Shown piece by piece: positions 8,643 through 17,410 of a DNA stretch of 64,000 nucleotides; positions within the stretch are counted from its first letter, which is position 1, and the number at the start of each line of letters is the position of its first letter. Source of the DNA: Desulfobulbus_C sp964551175 (GTDB lineage: Bacteria > Desulfobacterota > Desulfobulbia > Desulfobulbales > Desulfobulbaceae). The translations under genes and the position numbers were made by a program. The stretch lies in assembly GCA_964551175.1 (NCBI GenBank), contig CAZKBZ010000003.1:10112-74111 (forward strand), given 5' to 3'. Below the pieces are notes generated by a model. The model was not told where the DNA came from and made no database searches. It worked only from the letters and a program-made list of their open reading frames with translations.

Positions 8643-9404
8643 ATGGCAGCTTCCCATTTGAAAAAGAAAACACCGCTTTCCTACCAGGATCGGGAATACC
8701 GGCGGGTTGTGAATTCAGGACTTGTCTCTTCTGTCGTGAAGATGGCGGAAACGGATCTCCATATTCTGGCATCCTGTCCGGTTGAAGACCAGGCATTGAA
8801 ACTGCTGTCAGAGGTACGTAGCTCTATTGAGCGCTATATTGAGCAGCATCCCGGATTTATAGATAGTCTTGTGCCGATGCCCATGAATAAAGAGGCACAT
8901 GGAGTGATCAGGGATATGTTGACTGCCGGCATCCAGATTGGTGTAGGTCCCATGGCCGCAGTTGCAGGTGTTATCGCTGAATCGGTTGGGCGCGGTTTGT
9001 TGGCACAGGGAGTTGACGAGGTAATTGTCGAAAACGGCGGAGATTTGTTTGTGGCCAGGAATCAACCATGCACAGTGGCCGTATTTGCCGGTGAATCGCC
9101 GTTAAGCGGTAAACTGGCTGTCACTCTGCAGCCGGACCGGATGCCATGCGGGGTGTGTTGTTCATCAGGGACTGTCGGCCATTCCCTGAGCATGGGTGTT
9201 GCTGATGCCGTGGTTGTTGTTGCACCTTTTACTGCTTTGGCAGACGCGGCTGCTACCCGTCTGGGCAATGAAGTCGGAAGGGAAAAGCTGAGTTTGAGCA
9301 GAGCCCTGGAACTGGCAGCATCAATTGACGGAATTTCCGGTGTTGTGATTGTAACTGGTGACCATCTGGGAGCGTGGGGAGATATAGAACTGGTAAAAAT
9401 ATAA
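8643..9404 (+). CDS. UPF0280 family protein (ApbE-like fold)
   Basis: A 253-residue protein of the UPF0280 family, related in fold to the flavin transferase ApbE. Conserved stretches are YQDREYRRVVNSG, QIGVGPMAAVAGVIAE, VIVENGGDLFV, CCSSGTVGHSLSMG and ADAAATRLGN. The start at 8643 has AAGGG about eight bases upstream. A longer frame opens with GTG at 8568, but its 25 extra residues do not resemble the family start. The family's reaction is not established. In methanogens and other anaerobes it often sits near redox genes. No membrane segments are seen. Confidence 0.85.
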   Translation: MAASHLKKKTPLSYQDREYRRVVNSGLVSSVVKMAETDLHILASCPVEDQALKLLSEVRSSIERYIEQHPGFIDSLVPMPMNKEAHGVIRDMLTAGIQIGVGPMAAVAGVIAESVGRGLLAQGVDEVIVENGGDLFVARNQPCTVAVFAGESPLSGKLAVTLQPDRMPCGVCCSSGTVGHSLSMGVADAVVVVAPFTALADAAATRLGNEVGREKLSLSRALELAASIDGISGVVIVTGDHLGAWGDIELVKI

Positions 9405-9420
9405 ACCAGCGAGAGTGAGA

Positions 9421-10302
9421 TTAGGGCGCCTGCGCTTCCTGTAAAAGATCCTGCCGGTACAGGTCAACAAAATCATCAATATCCTGCTGCCAGCTCTGCA
9501 TGACATGTAAACCCCGCTCTTTTAACCTGCTGTTGGCCAGGATGGAATTGGTCGGCCGGTGGGCCGGGGTGGGGTATTCTTCCGTGGTGCAGGGTTGCAG
9601 GGAGAATTTCACATTCATGGCCTGCAGGAAATATTCAGCCCCGGTAAACCACGTACAATGGTTTTCAGCCGTCGCATGGACTATCCCGGTGAGATCAGAA
9701 GCCAGCAGTTTTTTTATCTGGCGGGCAAGTGTCATGGTCCAGGTAAGTGAACCGAACTGGTCATTTACCACCCGTATTGTACGGTTCGGATCCGCCACTG
9801 CCAGCCGCAACATGGTTTTGAGAAAATTTTTCCCACCCATGCCATAGAGCCAGGCCGTGCGCAGGATAAGAAAGTCGTCCATGGCAGCCTTAACGGCCTG
9901 CTCCCCAGCCAGTTTGCTTCTTCCATAGGCTGACAGGGGTGATACCGGATCCTGTTCGCTGTATGGTTCAGGTACGGGTTTATTTCCGTCAAAGACGTAA
10001 TCTGTTGAGATGTGGATTAATCTGCAGCCGGCATCGGCACAGGCTTTTGCCAGGTTTGCCGCCCCATTTTCGTTGACCGCCCTGCATTTTGCCTGCTCTG
10101 TTTCACAACCGTCAACAGCAGTATAGGCAGCGCAGTTGATAATGACATCAGGATGCACAACAGCAACTTCACCAGCAATCTGGTCCAGCTTGGTGATGTC
10201 CAACTGGTGTGAAGTATATCCAGACACCTTGTGATCGCCCTGCAGGGCAAGTATACAGTCATGACCCAGCTGACCCCCCGCACCGGTTATCAGGATATTC
10301 AT
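9421..10302 (-). CDS. rmlD: dTDP-4-dehydrorhamnose reductase (RmlD)
   Basis: A 293-residue short-chain dehydrogenase-type reductase making dTDP-L-rhamnose, the last step of the pathway. It has the N-terminal Rossmann motif ITGAGGQLG, the strand NCAAYTAVD, the STDYVFDG segment and the catalytic YGRSKLAGE (Tyr-x-x-x-Lys). Its start overlaps the stop of rmlA by four bases (ATGA arrangement), so the two are translationally coupled. The rmlB and rmlC genes that complete the pathway are not in the window. Confidence 0.95.
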   Translation of the reverse strand: MNILITGAGGQLGHDCILALQGDHKVSGYTSHQLDITKLDQIAGEVAVVHPDVIINCAAYTAVDGCETEQAKCRAVNENGAANLAKACADAGCRLIHISTDYVFDGNKPVPEPYSEQDPVSPLSAYGRSKLAGEQAVKAAMDDFLILRTAWLYGMGGKNFLKTMLRLAVADPNRTIRVVNDQFGSLTWTMTLARQIKKLLASDLTGIVHATAENHCTWFTGAEYFLQAMNVKFSLQPCTTEEYPTPAHRPTNSILANSRLKERGLHVMQSWQQDIDDFVDLYRQDLLQEAQAP

Positions 10303-11192
10303 TGTTCGGCCGTTCCATCCGGAGTGGTGTCTTCCAGCACGCTCATCAGATAATGGCCGTACTGGTTTTTCATCATCTGGGAAGCAATGCGTTCAACCTG
10401 GTTGCTGTCGATATAGCCCAGCCGGTAGGCAATCTCTTCCAGGCAGGCGATCTTGAGTCCCTGCCGTTCCTGGACAGCCTGCACATAACTTGAAGCCTGT
10501 TGCAGCGATTCATGAGTGCCGGTATCAAGCCAGCAGAATCCACGGCCCAGCAGTTCCACCTTCAGCTTCCCTTGTTTAAGATAGCTGTTGTTGACATCGG
10601 TGATCTCAAACTCACCACGGGCTGACGGCTTGATGGCAGAGGCAATGTCAACTATGTTGCTGTCATAAAAGTATAAACCAGGTACAGCGTAGCGTGATTT
10701 GGGATGAGCTGGTTTTTCCTCTATGCCGATGACCTGCCGTTTGCTGTCAAACTCAACAACTCCATAACGTTCCGGATCTTTGACCAGGTAACCGAAGATG
10801 ATACCGCCGTCGGTGAGCCGACGGCAATGCTGAACAATGTCTGCAAACCCGTGGCCGAAAAAGATATTGTCGCCCAGGACAAGGGAGACAGTGTCGCCTG
10901 CAATAAAATTTTTTCCGATTATAAAGGCCTGGGCCAGTCCTTCGGGGCGGGGTTGCTCGGCGTAGGAAATGTTCAGCCCTAACTGGGCACCGTTGCCGAA
11001 CAGTTCTGAAAACCGGGGCAGGTCATAGGGAGTAGAGATAATCAGGATGTCCCGGATCCCTGCCAGCATGAGCACAGACAGGGGATAATAGATCATGGGT
11101 TTGTCGTAGACCGGGATCAGCTGCTTGCTGATAACCCTGGTCAGGGGGTAGAGACGGGTACCCGAGCCACCAGCCAAAATGATTCCTTTCAT
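10299..11192 (-). CDS. rmlA: Glucose-1-phosphate thymidylyltransferase (RmlA)
   Basis: A 297-residue enzyme joining glucose-1-phosphate and dTTP, the first step toward dTDP-rhamnose for surface polysaccharide. Signature stretches are GIILAGGSGTRLYPLT, VYDKPMIYYPLSVLMLAGI, LVLGDNIFFG, VIGIEEKP and GFCWLDTGTHESL. The length matches the family. The ATG at 11192 is used: the extra upstream codon at 11195 is TTG, and a GAGG lies about nine bases before the ATG. It is divergent from the phosphomannomutase gene, with 150 bases between. Confidence 0.96.
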   Translation of the reverse strand: MKGIILAGGSGTRLYPLTRVISKQLIPVYDKPMIYYPLSVLMLAGIRDILIISTPYDLPRFSELFGNGAQLGLNISYAEQPRPEGLAQAFIIGKNFIAGDTVSLVLGDNIFFGHGFADIVQHCRRLTDGGIIFGYLVKDPERYGVVEFDSKRQVIGIEEKPAHPKSRYAVPGLYFYDSNIVDIASAIKPSARGEFEITDVNNSYLKQGKLKVELLGRGFCWLDTGTHESLQQASSYVQAVQERQGLKIACLEEIAYRLGYIDSNQVERIASQMMKNQYGHYLMSVLEDTTPDGTAEQ

Positions 11193-11346
11193 CAAACTAT
11201 CCTCTGTCCAACCGGATCAGGCAATACTTGCCCGTAGGTCTAAATATGTGGTAATATAAAATAAGTATCAGCCGAATGTCAGTAGCTTGGCTACTATAAC
11301 GTAATTATTTTCATCAATCAAAGATTGTTTTTCAGTTGAGGTGCGC

Positions 11347-12720
11347 ATGCCGGAACCACTGAAATGTTTTACTGCTTACGATGTACGGGGACGGGTGCCG
11401 GATGAGTTGAACAGTGACATTGCAGCTCGTATCGGGCTGGCTTTCTGCCGCTCCATTGATGCCCGCAAGCTGGTTGTGGGCAGGGACATGCGCTTGTCCA
11501 GTCCGGAAATTGTCGAGGCCCTGTGCAATGTGCTCACCCAGGCAGGGGTTGACGTTGTTGATATCGGCCTCTGCGGCACGGAGGAAATGTACTTTGCTGT
11601 TTTCAGCGGTGAGGCTGATGGGATTGAAGGTGGTATCATGGTTACGGCCAGCCATAACCCGGCCGATTATAATGGCATGAAGTTTGTTCGCCAAGGGGCC
11701 CGGCCCATGTCCAGAGATTCCGGCCTGCTCGATGTTGCCGTTCATGCCGCCTCTGCAGACTGGTATAGGGATGTTCTTGCTCAGAAACCTGCACGGGCGG
11801 GGAACCGATGGGAATCTTTTGATAAAAGTACCTATATCTCTCATCTGTTCTCTTCTGTAGATCCTGGAAAGCTGAAGCCGCTTACACTGGTCGTCAATTC
11901 CGGCAATGGTTGTGCCGGAGCTGTTATCGATCTGCTGGAGAAAGAACTTCCTTTTATATTCGTCAAGCTCAACCATGAGCCGGATGGCACTTTTCCCAAC
12001 GGAGTCCCCAATCCTCTGCTGCCGGAGAAGCGAAAAGTAACTGCTCAAGCTGTTCTGGAGCATAATGGTGATCTCGGTATTGCCTGGGATGGTGATTTTG
12101 ACCGCTGTTTTTTCTATGATGAGAAAGGACGTTTTATTGAAGGTTACTATATTGTAGGGTTACTGGCAGTTGCCATGTTGGGGCTCCATCCCGGTGCAAC
12201 CATTCTGCATGATCCCAGGCTGATCTGGAATACACAGGAGATGGTTCGAGCCGCCGGCGGCAGACCGGTAATGACCAAAACCGGTCATGCCTTTATCAAG
12301 GAGAAAATGCGGCAGGAAAATGCTGTGTATGGCGGCGAAATGTCGGCCCATCATTATTTTCGTGAGTTTGGTTATTGTGATTCGGGCATGCTTCCCTGGC
12401 TGCTGGTCTGCCGGTTGCTCAGCGAGCAAAATACGGGGTTGTCGGCAATGGTGGACGAGCGGATGCGGGCCTATCCCGTGAGTGGTGAAATAAATTCCAC
12501 GGTTGCTGATCCTGATGCGGTGATTCGAAAAATGGAAGCCAGGTACTACGACGGAGAAAAAGATTACACTGACGGGCTCTCAATATCGTATCCGCAATTT
12601 CGCTTTAATCTGCGCAAATCAAACACTGAACCCGTGCTTCGCCTGAATGTCGAAACCCGGGCCAATGAAAAGCTGCTTAAAGAAAAAACTGCTGAGCTGC
12701 TCGAATTAATCAGATCATAG
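11347..12720 (+). CDS. manB: Phosphomannomutase / phosphoglucomutase (ManB-like)
   Basis: A 457-residue alpha-D-phosphohexomutase that interconverts hexose 6- and 1-phosphates, here probably mannose. The four domain marks are present: VTASHNPADYNGMK (catalytic phosphoserine), IAWDGDFDRCFFYD (magnesium loop), GGEMSAHHYF (sugar specificity; GEMSxH is usual for PMM/PGM) and the phosphate-binding RKSNTEPVLRLN. The ATG at 11347 has GAGG five bases upstream. The in-frame GTG at 11341 overlaps that site. It is followed 74 bases later by manC, completing GDP-mannose synthesis. Confidence 0.95.
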   Translation: MPEPLKCFTAYDVRGRVPDELNSDIAARIGLAFCRSIDARKLVVGRDMRLSSPEIVEALCNVLTQAGVDVVDIGLCGTEEMYFAVFSGEADGIEGGIMVTASHNPADYNGMKFVRQGARPMSRDSGLLDVAVHAASADWYRDVLAQKPARAGNRWESFDKSTYISHLFSSVDPGKLKPLTLVVNSGNGCAGAVIDLLEKELPFIFVKLNHEPDGTFPNGVPNPLLPEKRKVTAQAVLEHNGDLGIAWDGDFDRCFFYDEKGRFIEGYYIVGLLAVAMLGLHPGATILHDPRLIWNTQEMVRAAGGRPVMTKTGHAFIKEKMRQENAVYGGEMSAHHYFREFGYCDSGMLPWLLVCRLLSEQNTGLSAMVDERMRAYPVSGEINSTVADPDAVIRKMEARYYDGEKDYTDGLSISYPQFRFNLRKSNTEPVLRLNVETRANEKLLKEKTAELLELIRS

Positions 12721-12794
12721 CATTTATGCTTCAGTCCGGTACGATTACCTGACCTTACCCTTGATCTCTGCATTCTTACTAAAGGAATAATATC

Positions 12795-14201
12795 ATGTCC
12801 ATTCAACCTGTTATCCTGGCCGGGGGAACCGGCACCCGTCTCTGGCCGCTTTCCCGTGAACTGTATCCCAAGCAGTTGCTCAGCCTGATCGGTGAACACT
12901 CCCTGCTGCAGACCACCCTGATCAGGATCAGTCTGCTTCCCGATGCATTGCCTCCCATTATCGTAGTGGGTGAGGAACACCGTTTTCTGACTCGGAGTCA
13001 GGTTGAGGAGCTGGATTTATTTCCGGAATATCATCTGCTCCTGGAGCCCCTGGGAAAAGATACGGCTCCTGCCATCTGCGGAGCAGCCCTGTTTGCAAAA
13101 GAGCACAACCAGGGAGATGCAACACTGTTGATGCTGCCGGCTGATCATCTTATTGCCAGGCCGGAAGATTTTGTAAAGACGGTTGTCAGGGCGCAGGAAC
13201 AGGCAGCCCGGGGCCATCTGGTTACCTTTGGCATTGTCCCGGATCACCCTGAGACCGGATATGGGTATATATGCCGTGGTGAAGGAGGTGTGGTTGATTC
13301 TTTTGTTGAAAAACCTGATCTTGAAACTGCTGAAAAGTACATTGCCGACGGCAATTATTACTGGAACAGCGGCATGTTTGCCTTTCCAGCAGACGTCCTG
13401 CTTGACGAGCTGAGTACTTATGCCCCGGATATCCTGCACTGCATGGGAAAAGCTGTGAACGGCGGCAGCCGAGACGGGGTGTTCTTTCGCTTTGACCAGC
13501 CTGCCATGGAGCAATGTCCTGCAGATTCCATTGATTATGCGCTTATGGAAAAGACTGCAAATGCTGTCGTGGTGGAGGCGGATTTCGGCTGGAATGATAT
13601 CGGATCATGGCGTGCCCTGTGGGAAGTTGCCCGGAAGGATGAGTGTGGCAATGTTATTTGCGGTGATGTGCTGCTGGAAGATGTTGAAAACTGTTTCATT
13701 CGGTCCGAAGATACTCTGGTCGCGGCCATTGGCCTGCGGGACACCCTGGTGGTTGAAACTGCGGATGCCGTTCTGGTCGCCCCCATGGATCGTTCTCAGG
13801 ATGTTAAAAAGATCGTTGAAAAATTGAAAAAACAGGGCAGGGCAGAGTTTCACACCCATACAACCGTCTATCGCCCATGGGGCAGCTATACAACACTGGA
13901 AATTCATGATCGCTTCCAGATCAAGCGTATCACGGTAAATCCCGGGGCCAGACTGTCCTCACAAATGCACCATCACCGCCATGAGCACTGGGTGGTTGTA
14001 ACCGGTACGGCAAAAGTGGAAAATGGTGATAAGTCAATCCTGCTGCGCGAGGACGAGTCAACCTATATACCATTGGGGACGACGCACCGCCTGGAAAACC
14101 CGGGTGTGATACCGCTGGAACTTATTGAGGTACAGATAGGAAGTTATCTGGGGGAAGATGATATCGTGCGTTTTGACGACGAGTATGGACGAGATGGTTG
14201 A
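12795..14201 (+). CDS. manC: Mannose-1-phosphate guanylyltransferase / mannose-6-phosphate isomerase
   Basis: A 468-residue bifunctional enzyme of the ManC/AlgA type. The N-terminal part (to about residue 340) is the GDP-mannose pyrophosphorylase with VILAGGTGTRLWPLSRE, PKQLL, FVEKPD and NSGMFAF. The C-terminal cupin domain is the type II mannose-6-phosphate isomerase, with RPWGSYTTLE, HHHRHEHWVVV and HRLENPG. It starts at an ATG with AAGGA upstream and follows manB. Together they supply GDP-mannose for O-antigen, capsule or exopolysaccharide. Confidence 0.96.
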   Translation: MSIQPVILAGGTGTRLWPLSRELYPKQLLSLIGEHSLLQTTLIRISLLPDALPPIIVVGEEHRFLTRSQVEELDLFPEYHLLLEPLGKDTAPAICGAALFAKEHNQGDATLLMLPADHLIARPEDFVKTVVRAQEQAARGHLVTFGIVPDHPETGYGYICRGEGGVVDSFVEKPDLETAEKYIADGNYYWNSGMFAFPADVLLDELSTYAPDILHCMGKAVNGGSRDGVFFRFDQPAMEQCPADSIDYALMEKTANAVVVEADFGWNDIGSWRALWEVARKDECGNVICGDVLLEDVENCFIRSEDTLVAAIGLRDTLVVETADAVLVAPMDRSQDVKKIVEKLKKQGRAEFHTHTTVYRPWGSYTTLEIHDRFQIKRITVNPGARLSSQMHHHRHEHWVVVTGTAKVENGDKSILLREDESTYIPLGTTHRLENPGVIPLELIEVQIGSYLGEDDIVRFDDEYGRDG

Positions 14202-14219
14202 GCACCATTAACAGCATTT

Positions 14220-14582
14220 TCAGGTTCGTGCAGGGTCTGCGAAATTTTTGTGAAATTCCTCAATATAGCGGTTAAGTATTTTCTGATCAGAATCAGTGAC
14301 GTGAAAAAATTCTATCCCGTTCTGGTGACGGTCGGCACTAAAGGTGCAGTAGACAATTCTTCCCATGATATTTACCAGCTCTTCTCTCAGGCCTAACGTA
14401 ATCATAACCCGCTGGCCCTGTGGGAGGGGGATATGGGTTTCCATGAGGATGCCCCCTCTGCTGACATTGAGGGTGCGCCCCATGGAGTAGTCCCCCTGTT
14501 TCCCTTGATCATCTACAACCAGGTAATCAAGGAGGTTGAGAGCTCCCGGTCTGATATACTGCCTGCGTTCTTTTTTTCCCAT
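14220..14582 (-). CDS. PilZ domain protein, probable cyclic-di-GMP receptor
   Basis: A 120-residue single-domain protein. The PilZ cyclic-di-GMP signature is intact: KKERRQYIRP gives the RxxxR arginines, and NVSRGGILMET gives the (D/N)xSxxG motif. The barrel continues with PLPQGQRVMITLGL and GRIVYC. The ATG at 14582 has AGGAG just upstream. It converges on manC with 18 bases between the stops, so it may modulate polysaccharide or motility output. That link is inferred from position only. Confidence 0.88.
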   Translation of the reverse strand: MGKKERRQYIRPGALNLLDYLVVDDQGKQGDYSMGRTLNVSRGGILMETHIPLPQGQRVMITLGLREELVNIMGRIVYCTFSADRHQNGIEFFHVTDSDQKILNRYIEEFHKNFADPART

Positions 14583-15000
14583 TAGCTCCTCTTGAGGGTG
14601 CCTCGAGTGTGCAAGCCGGCGTCACTTTCCAATCTTCGGCCCCACGACCATCAACTCTTGAAGAAAATTCCAGCGTTATTTTTCAGAAATTTTACTGCCT
14701 TTTTGGAAGGTTGTCAAACCACAAGGCTTGATATTTCATGAGAGCTTTCCATCTCGACAGCTCGCACCATGGAACATTTTTGTATTATATTCCATAGTTA
14801 TTTACATATTCGTAAATAAAATTCTTTTTAGGGAGCGAGCTGATAATCATAAATGCTATGTTATATCACTGTAATATAGCATAATCATTCCATTGGCATG
14901 GATATTGGTTTAATTGAAACGCATTGTGCTGGTACCTGATCCTCTCGGGATGGGCGAACAAGTATTAACCAATAACTGATAGTTACAAGGGAGTGATTCG
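14583..15000. promoter_or_regulatory. Long regulatory region upstream of amtB
   Basis: About 420 bases between the PilZ gene and amtB, without a gene. It holds an inverted repeat TTATTTAC/GTAAATAA at 14798-14819, an imperfect palindrome at 14854-14881 (arms TGCTAT and ATAGCA), and a sigma-54-like element at 14894-14909, TGGCATGGATATTGGT. The sigma-54 match has GG at -24 but GG instead of GC at -12, so it is only a candidate. Such an arrangement fits nitrogen control of the ammonium transporter. Confidence 0.4.
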
Positions 15001-16215
15001 ATGAATTCAGGTGATACGGCATTTATGCTGATAGCAACGGCAATGGTCATGTTGATGACCCCTGGTCTGGCCCTGTTTTACGGTGGACTGGTCAGGTCGA
15101 AAAATGTGCTGTCAACCACCATGCAGAGTTTTTTCTGTCTCGGGATAGTATCTATTATCTGGGTGATGTATGGTTATTCCATGGCTTTTGGCCCTGACAT
15201 TGGAGGCTTTGTCGGCAATTTGAAATATATCGGACTCAAGGGGGTAACCACGGGTATCGGGCCCTACTCGGACACAATCCCTGATCTGTTGTTCTGCGCA
15301 TTTCAGCTGATGTTTGCCATTATTACACCGGCGCTCATTACCGGTGCTTATGCCGAGAGGATGAAGTTTACAGCGTTTGTTATGTTTACCGTTCTCTGGT
15401 CAACCTTTGTCTATTTCCCGGTCTGTCACTGGGTGTGGGGCGGTGGCTGGCTTGGTGAACTGGGTGCGCTTGATTTTGCCGGGGGAACGGTAATTCATAT
15501 CAACTCCGGTGCTGCTGCCCTGGTGGCCTGTATTGTTCTTGGCAAGCGCAAGGGCTGGGGACGGGAGGCCATGCATCCGCATAATCTGCCCATGACCATT
15601 CTCGGTGCCGGAGTACTCTGGTTTGGCTGGTTCGGTTTTAATGCAGGCTCAGCTCTTTCAGCGGGCCCCATTGCCGTGCTTGCCCTTTTTGCCACTCAGG
15701 TGGCAACCGGTGCAGGTGCTCTTTCCTGGGTTCTTGCCGAGTGGAAGGTGCAGGGCAAACCTACCACCCTTGGTGCGGCATCCGGTGCAGTTGCAGGGCT
15801 TGTTGCCATTACACCTGGAGCGGGGTTTGTCGGTCCGCTTTCCGCTATTTTGATTGGTCTTGTCGGTGGTGCGCTCTGCTATTTTGCCGTACTGATGAAA
15901 GCCAGGCTTGGCTATGACGATGCCCTGGATGTGGTTGGCGTGCATGGCGTCGGAGGACTATGGGGAGCGCTTGCCACCGGACTTTTTGCCTCTTTGGCCT
16001 GGAATCCTGATGGGGCCAATGGTCTGTTTTTCGGCAATGGCAGTCAGTTTGTCATTCAGGTGATTGGAGCTGCGGCAGCCATCGGCTATTCTGTTGTGCT
16101 GACTTTCATCATCCTGAAAATAATTGATAGAGTTATCGGGCTGAGAGCTGATCTTGACGATGAGGTTCAGGGGCTCGATGTTACGGACCATAAAGAGGTC
16201 GGTTACAGTCTCTGA
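15001..16215 (+). CDS. amtB: Ammonium transporter AmtB
   Basis: A 404-residue Amt/Mep/Rh family channel with about eleven membrane helices. The family signatures are intact: the N-terminal MTPGLALFYGGLVRSKN, the twin-histidine pore (His in GTVIHINSGAA and in VVGVHGVGGLWGA), FNAGSA and ARLGYDDALDVVG. A good ribosome site (AAGGGAG) lies nine bases before the ATG. It heads a run with a decayed second copy, glnB, glnD and glnA. PII (GlnB) closes Amt channels when nitrogen is plentiful, so the linkage is functional. Confidence 0.97.
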   Translation: MNSGDTAFMLIATAMVMLMTPGLALFYGGLVRSKNVLSTTMQSFFCLGIVSIIWVMYGYSMAFGPDIGGFVGNLKYIGLKGVTTGIGPYSDTIPDLLFCAFQLMFAIITPALITGAYAERMKFTAFVMFTVLWSTFVYFPVCHWVWGGGWLGELGALDFAGGTVIHINSGAAALVACIVLGKRKGWGREAMHPHNLPMTILGAGVLWFGWFGFNAGSALSAGPIAVLALFATQVATGAGALSWVLAEWKVQGKPTTLGAASGAVAGLVAITPGAGFVGPLSAILIGLVGGALCYFAVLMKARLGYDDALDVVGVHGVGGLWGALATGLFASLAWNPDGANGLFFGNGSQFVIQVIGAAAAIGYSVVLTFIILKIIDRVIGLRADLDDEVQGLDVTDHKEVGYSL

Positions 16216-16291
16216 TCAGGAGGTGTGCGGAGATAAAGTATATTTTCCGGTTGCTGATTTGATATCAATATTGAAAAAAATCTCTTTCTCG

Positions 16292-16325
16292 TTACAATTA
16301 TAATATATTTTATACATATTTGTAA
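16292..16325. promoter_or_regulatory. AT-rich inverted repeat before the decayed amt copy
   Basis: TTACAA at 16292-16297 pairs with TTGTAA at 16320-16325 around an AT-only spacer. The right side contains ACATATTTGTAA, which matches ACATATTCGTAA upstream of the intact amtB (14804-14815) at 11 of 12 positions. The repeated motif suggests a shared regulator site or common ancestry of the two leaders. Confidence 0.35.
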
Positions 16326-16345
16326 TATCTTGAAAGGAGGAAGTG

Positions 16346-16917
16346 ATGATTAATGGAGCTGATACCGCCTTTATTCTGGCGGCGGCAGGGCTTGTCCTGC
16401 TGATGACCTCTGGACTGGCCCTGTTTTGTGCAGGTATGGTGCGCAGCAAGAATGTGCTGGGCACTATTATGCAGAGCCTGATCATGATTTCGATCATCTC
16501 GATTGAGTGGGTATACATAGGCTATTCCATGTCCTTTGGACCGGATGTGTCCGGTTTTGTCGGTCCCAACGCGGCCATAGCCATTGGTTTGATTGCCGGG
16601 GTAATCTGTTTTACAGCTGTAAATATGAAATCACGCCTGGGCTATGATGATTCTCTGGATGTTGTCGGTACTCTGCTCCTTGCTGTTTTTACCTCCCCAG
16701 GGCAGTTAATACCGGTGGAGTGGACGGACTGCTTGCCGGAAGTTCCGCCCAGTTGCTCTCCCAGGTGCTGGGCGTTGCAGTAGTGGCGGTTTACGCCTTT
16801 GTGGTTTCCTGGATCCTGGTGAAGATCCTGCACTCCACCATGGGAATGCGCTTGATTGAGGAAAATGAAGTTCAGGGAATGGATTACACTGAACATGCCG
16901 AGGCAGCGTATAACTAA
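16346..16917 (+). pseudogene. Decayed second ammonium transporter gene
   Basis: Starts well, with GGAGG before the ATG at 16346, and follows AmtB for about 72 residues (GADTAFILAAAGLVLLMTSGLALF ... SFGPDVSGFVG). It then jumps directly to the region equivalent to residue 279 of the intact neighbour (AIGLIAGVICFTAV, RLGYDDSLDVVG), losing about 206 residues, including the first pore histidine. A second small deletion removes the HGVGG segment with the other pore histidine. A frameshift near 16690-16705 moves the remaining C-terminus (GGVDGLLAGSSAQLL ... GMDYTEHAEAAYN) into another frame, ending at 16917. It cannot make a channel. The large deletion has GTTTGTCGG-like sequence at both ends in the intact copy. 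Confidence 0.88.
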
Positions 16918-16928
16918 CGCGGCGTTTC

Positions 16929-17002
16929 GGGTTCCGTGTTCTGAGTTCAGGGTTAAACCCGGAACCCAGAACTGAAAACCCGGAACCCCGGAACTCAGAA
17001 CT
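16929..17002. repeat. Heptad (7-bp period) repeat array before glnB
   Basis: Ten 7-bp units fill this stretch. Four read GGGTTCC, GTGTTCT, GAGTTCA, GGGTTAA (16929-16956). After ACCC, six units in the complementary sense follow: GGAACCC, AGAACTG, AAAACCC, GGAACCC, CGGAACT, CAGAACT (16961-17002). The two halves can fold, with GTTCTGAGTTC at 16938-16948 pairing perfectly with GAACTCAGAAC at 16991-17001. It ends 20 bases before the glnB start. Related arrays sit before hrpB and yaaA. Confidence 0.75.
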
Positions 17003-17022
17003 TACCTAAATGAGGAATCAAA

Positions 17023-17309
17023 ATGAAAAAGATCGAGGCCATAATCAAGCCGTTTAAGCTTGACGACGTTAAAGAGGCCCTTAACGGGATAGGAATCAAG
17101 GGTATGACCATTACCGAGGTCAAGGGGTATGGCCGCCAGAAAGGGCATACAGAAATATACCGAGGTGCTGAATATGTGGTGGACTTTCTTCCTAAGATCA
17201 AAATTGAAATCATCGTTGATGCCGACCAGGTAGATCAGGTGATTGAGACTGTGGTGGAGGCCGCCCGTACCGGCAAAATTGGAGATGGTAAGATTTTTGT
17301 CCTGCCGGT
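17023..17309 (+). CDS. glnB: Nitrogen regulatory protein PII, 3' end lost in gap
   Basis: The first 95 residues of a PII signal protein, which normally has about 112. The T-loop EIYRGAEYVVDF includes Tyr51, the uridylylation site used by GlnD. The ATP-binding residues of the B-loop (TGKIGDGKIFVLP) are at the end of the readable part. PII reports glutamine and 2-oxoglutarate status to Amt, GlnD targets and glutamine synthetase. The start has GAGGA upstream at a proper distance. The last 17 or so codons fall in the 100-N gap. Confidence 0.95.
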
Positions 17310-17409
17310 NNNNNNNNNNNNNNNNNNNNNNNNNNNNNNNNNNNNNNNNNNNNNNNNNNNNNNNNNNNNNNNNNNNNNNNNNNNNNNNNNNNNNNNNNNN
17401 NNNNNNNNN
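17310..17409. other. Assembly gap (100 N), too short for what is missing
   Basis: This run replaces the PII C-terminus (about 17 codons), an intergenic stretch and the GlnD N-terminus (about 80-100 codons up to the SDVDLL motif). That is roughly 300 bases or more, so 100 N is a placeholder length. Confidence 0.85.
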
Positions 17410-17410
17410 T

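Noticed and set aside
11332..12063. 243-residue minus-strand ORF opposite manB
   Set aside because: Lies wholly within the phosphomannomutase gene, has no recognisable domain and no ribosome site. A shadow of a well-conserved gene.
14894..14909. Firm sigma-54 promoter of amtB
   Set aside because: The -12 element reads GG rather than GC, so it is kept only as a candidate within the regulatory region.
16929..17002. CRISPR-like array
   Set aside because: Units are 7 bp with no spacers, so it is a simple heptad repeat.
17243..17409. Start of the long frame that spans the glnB-glnD gap
   Set aside because: The part before the N run is glnB in another frame; joining it to GlnD is an artefact of reading through N.
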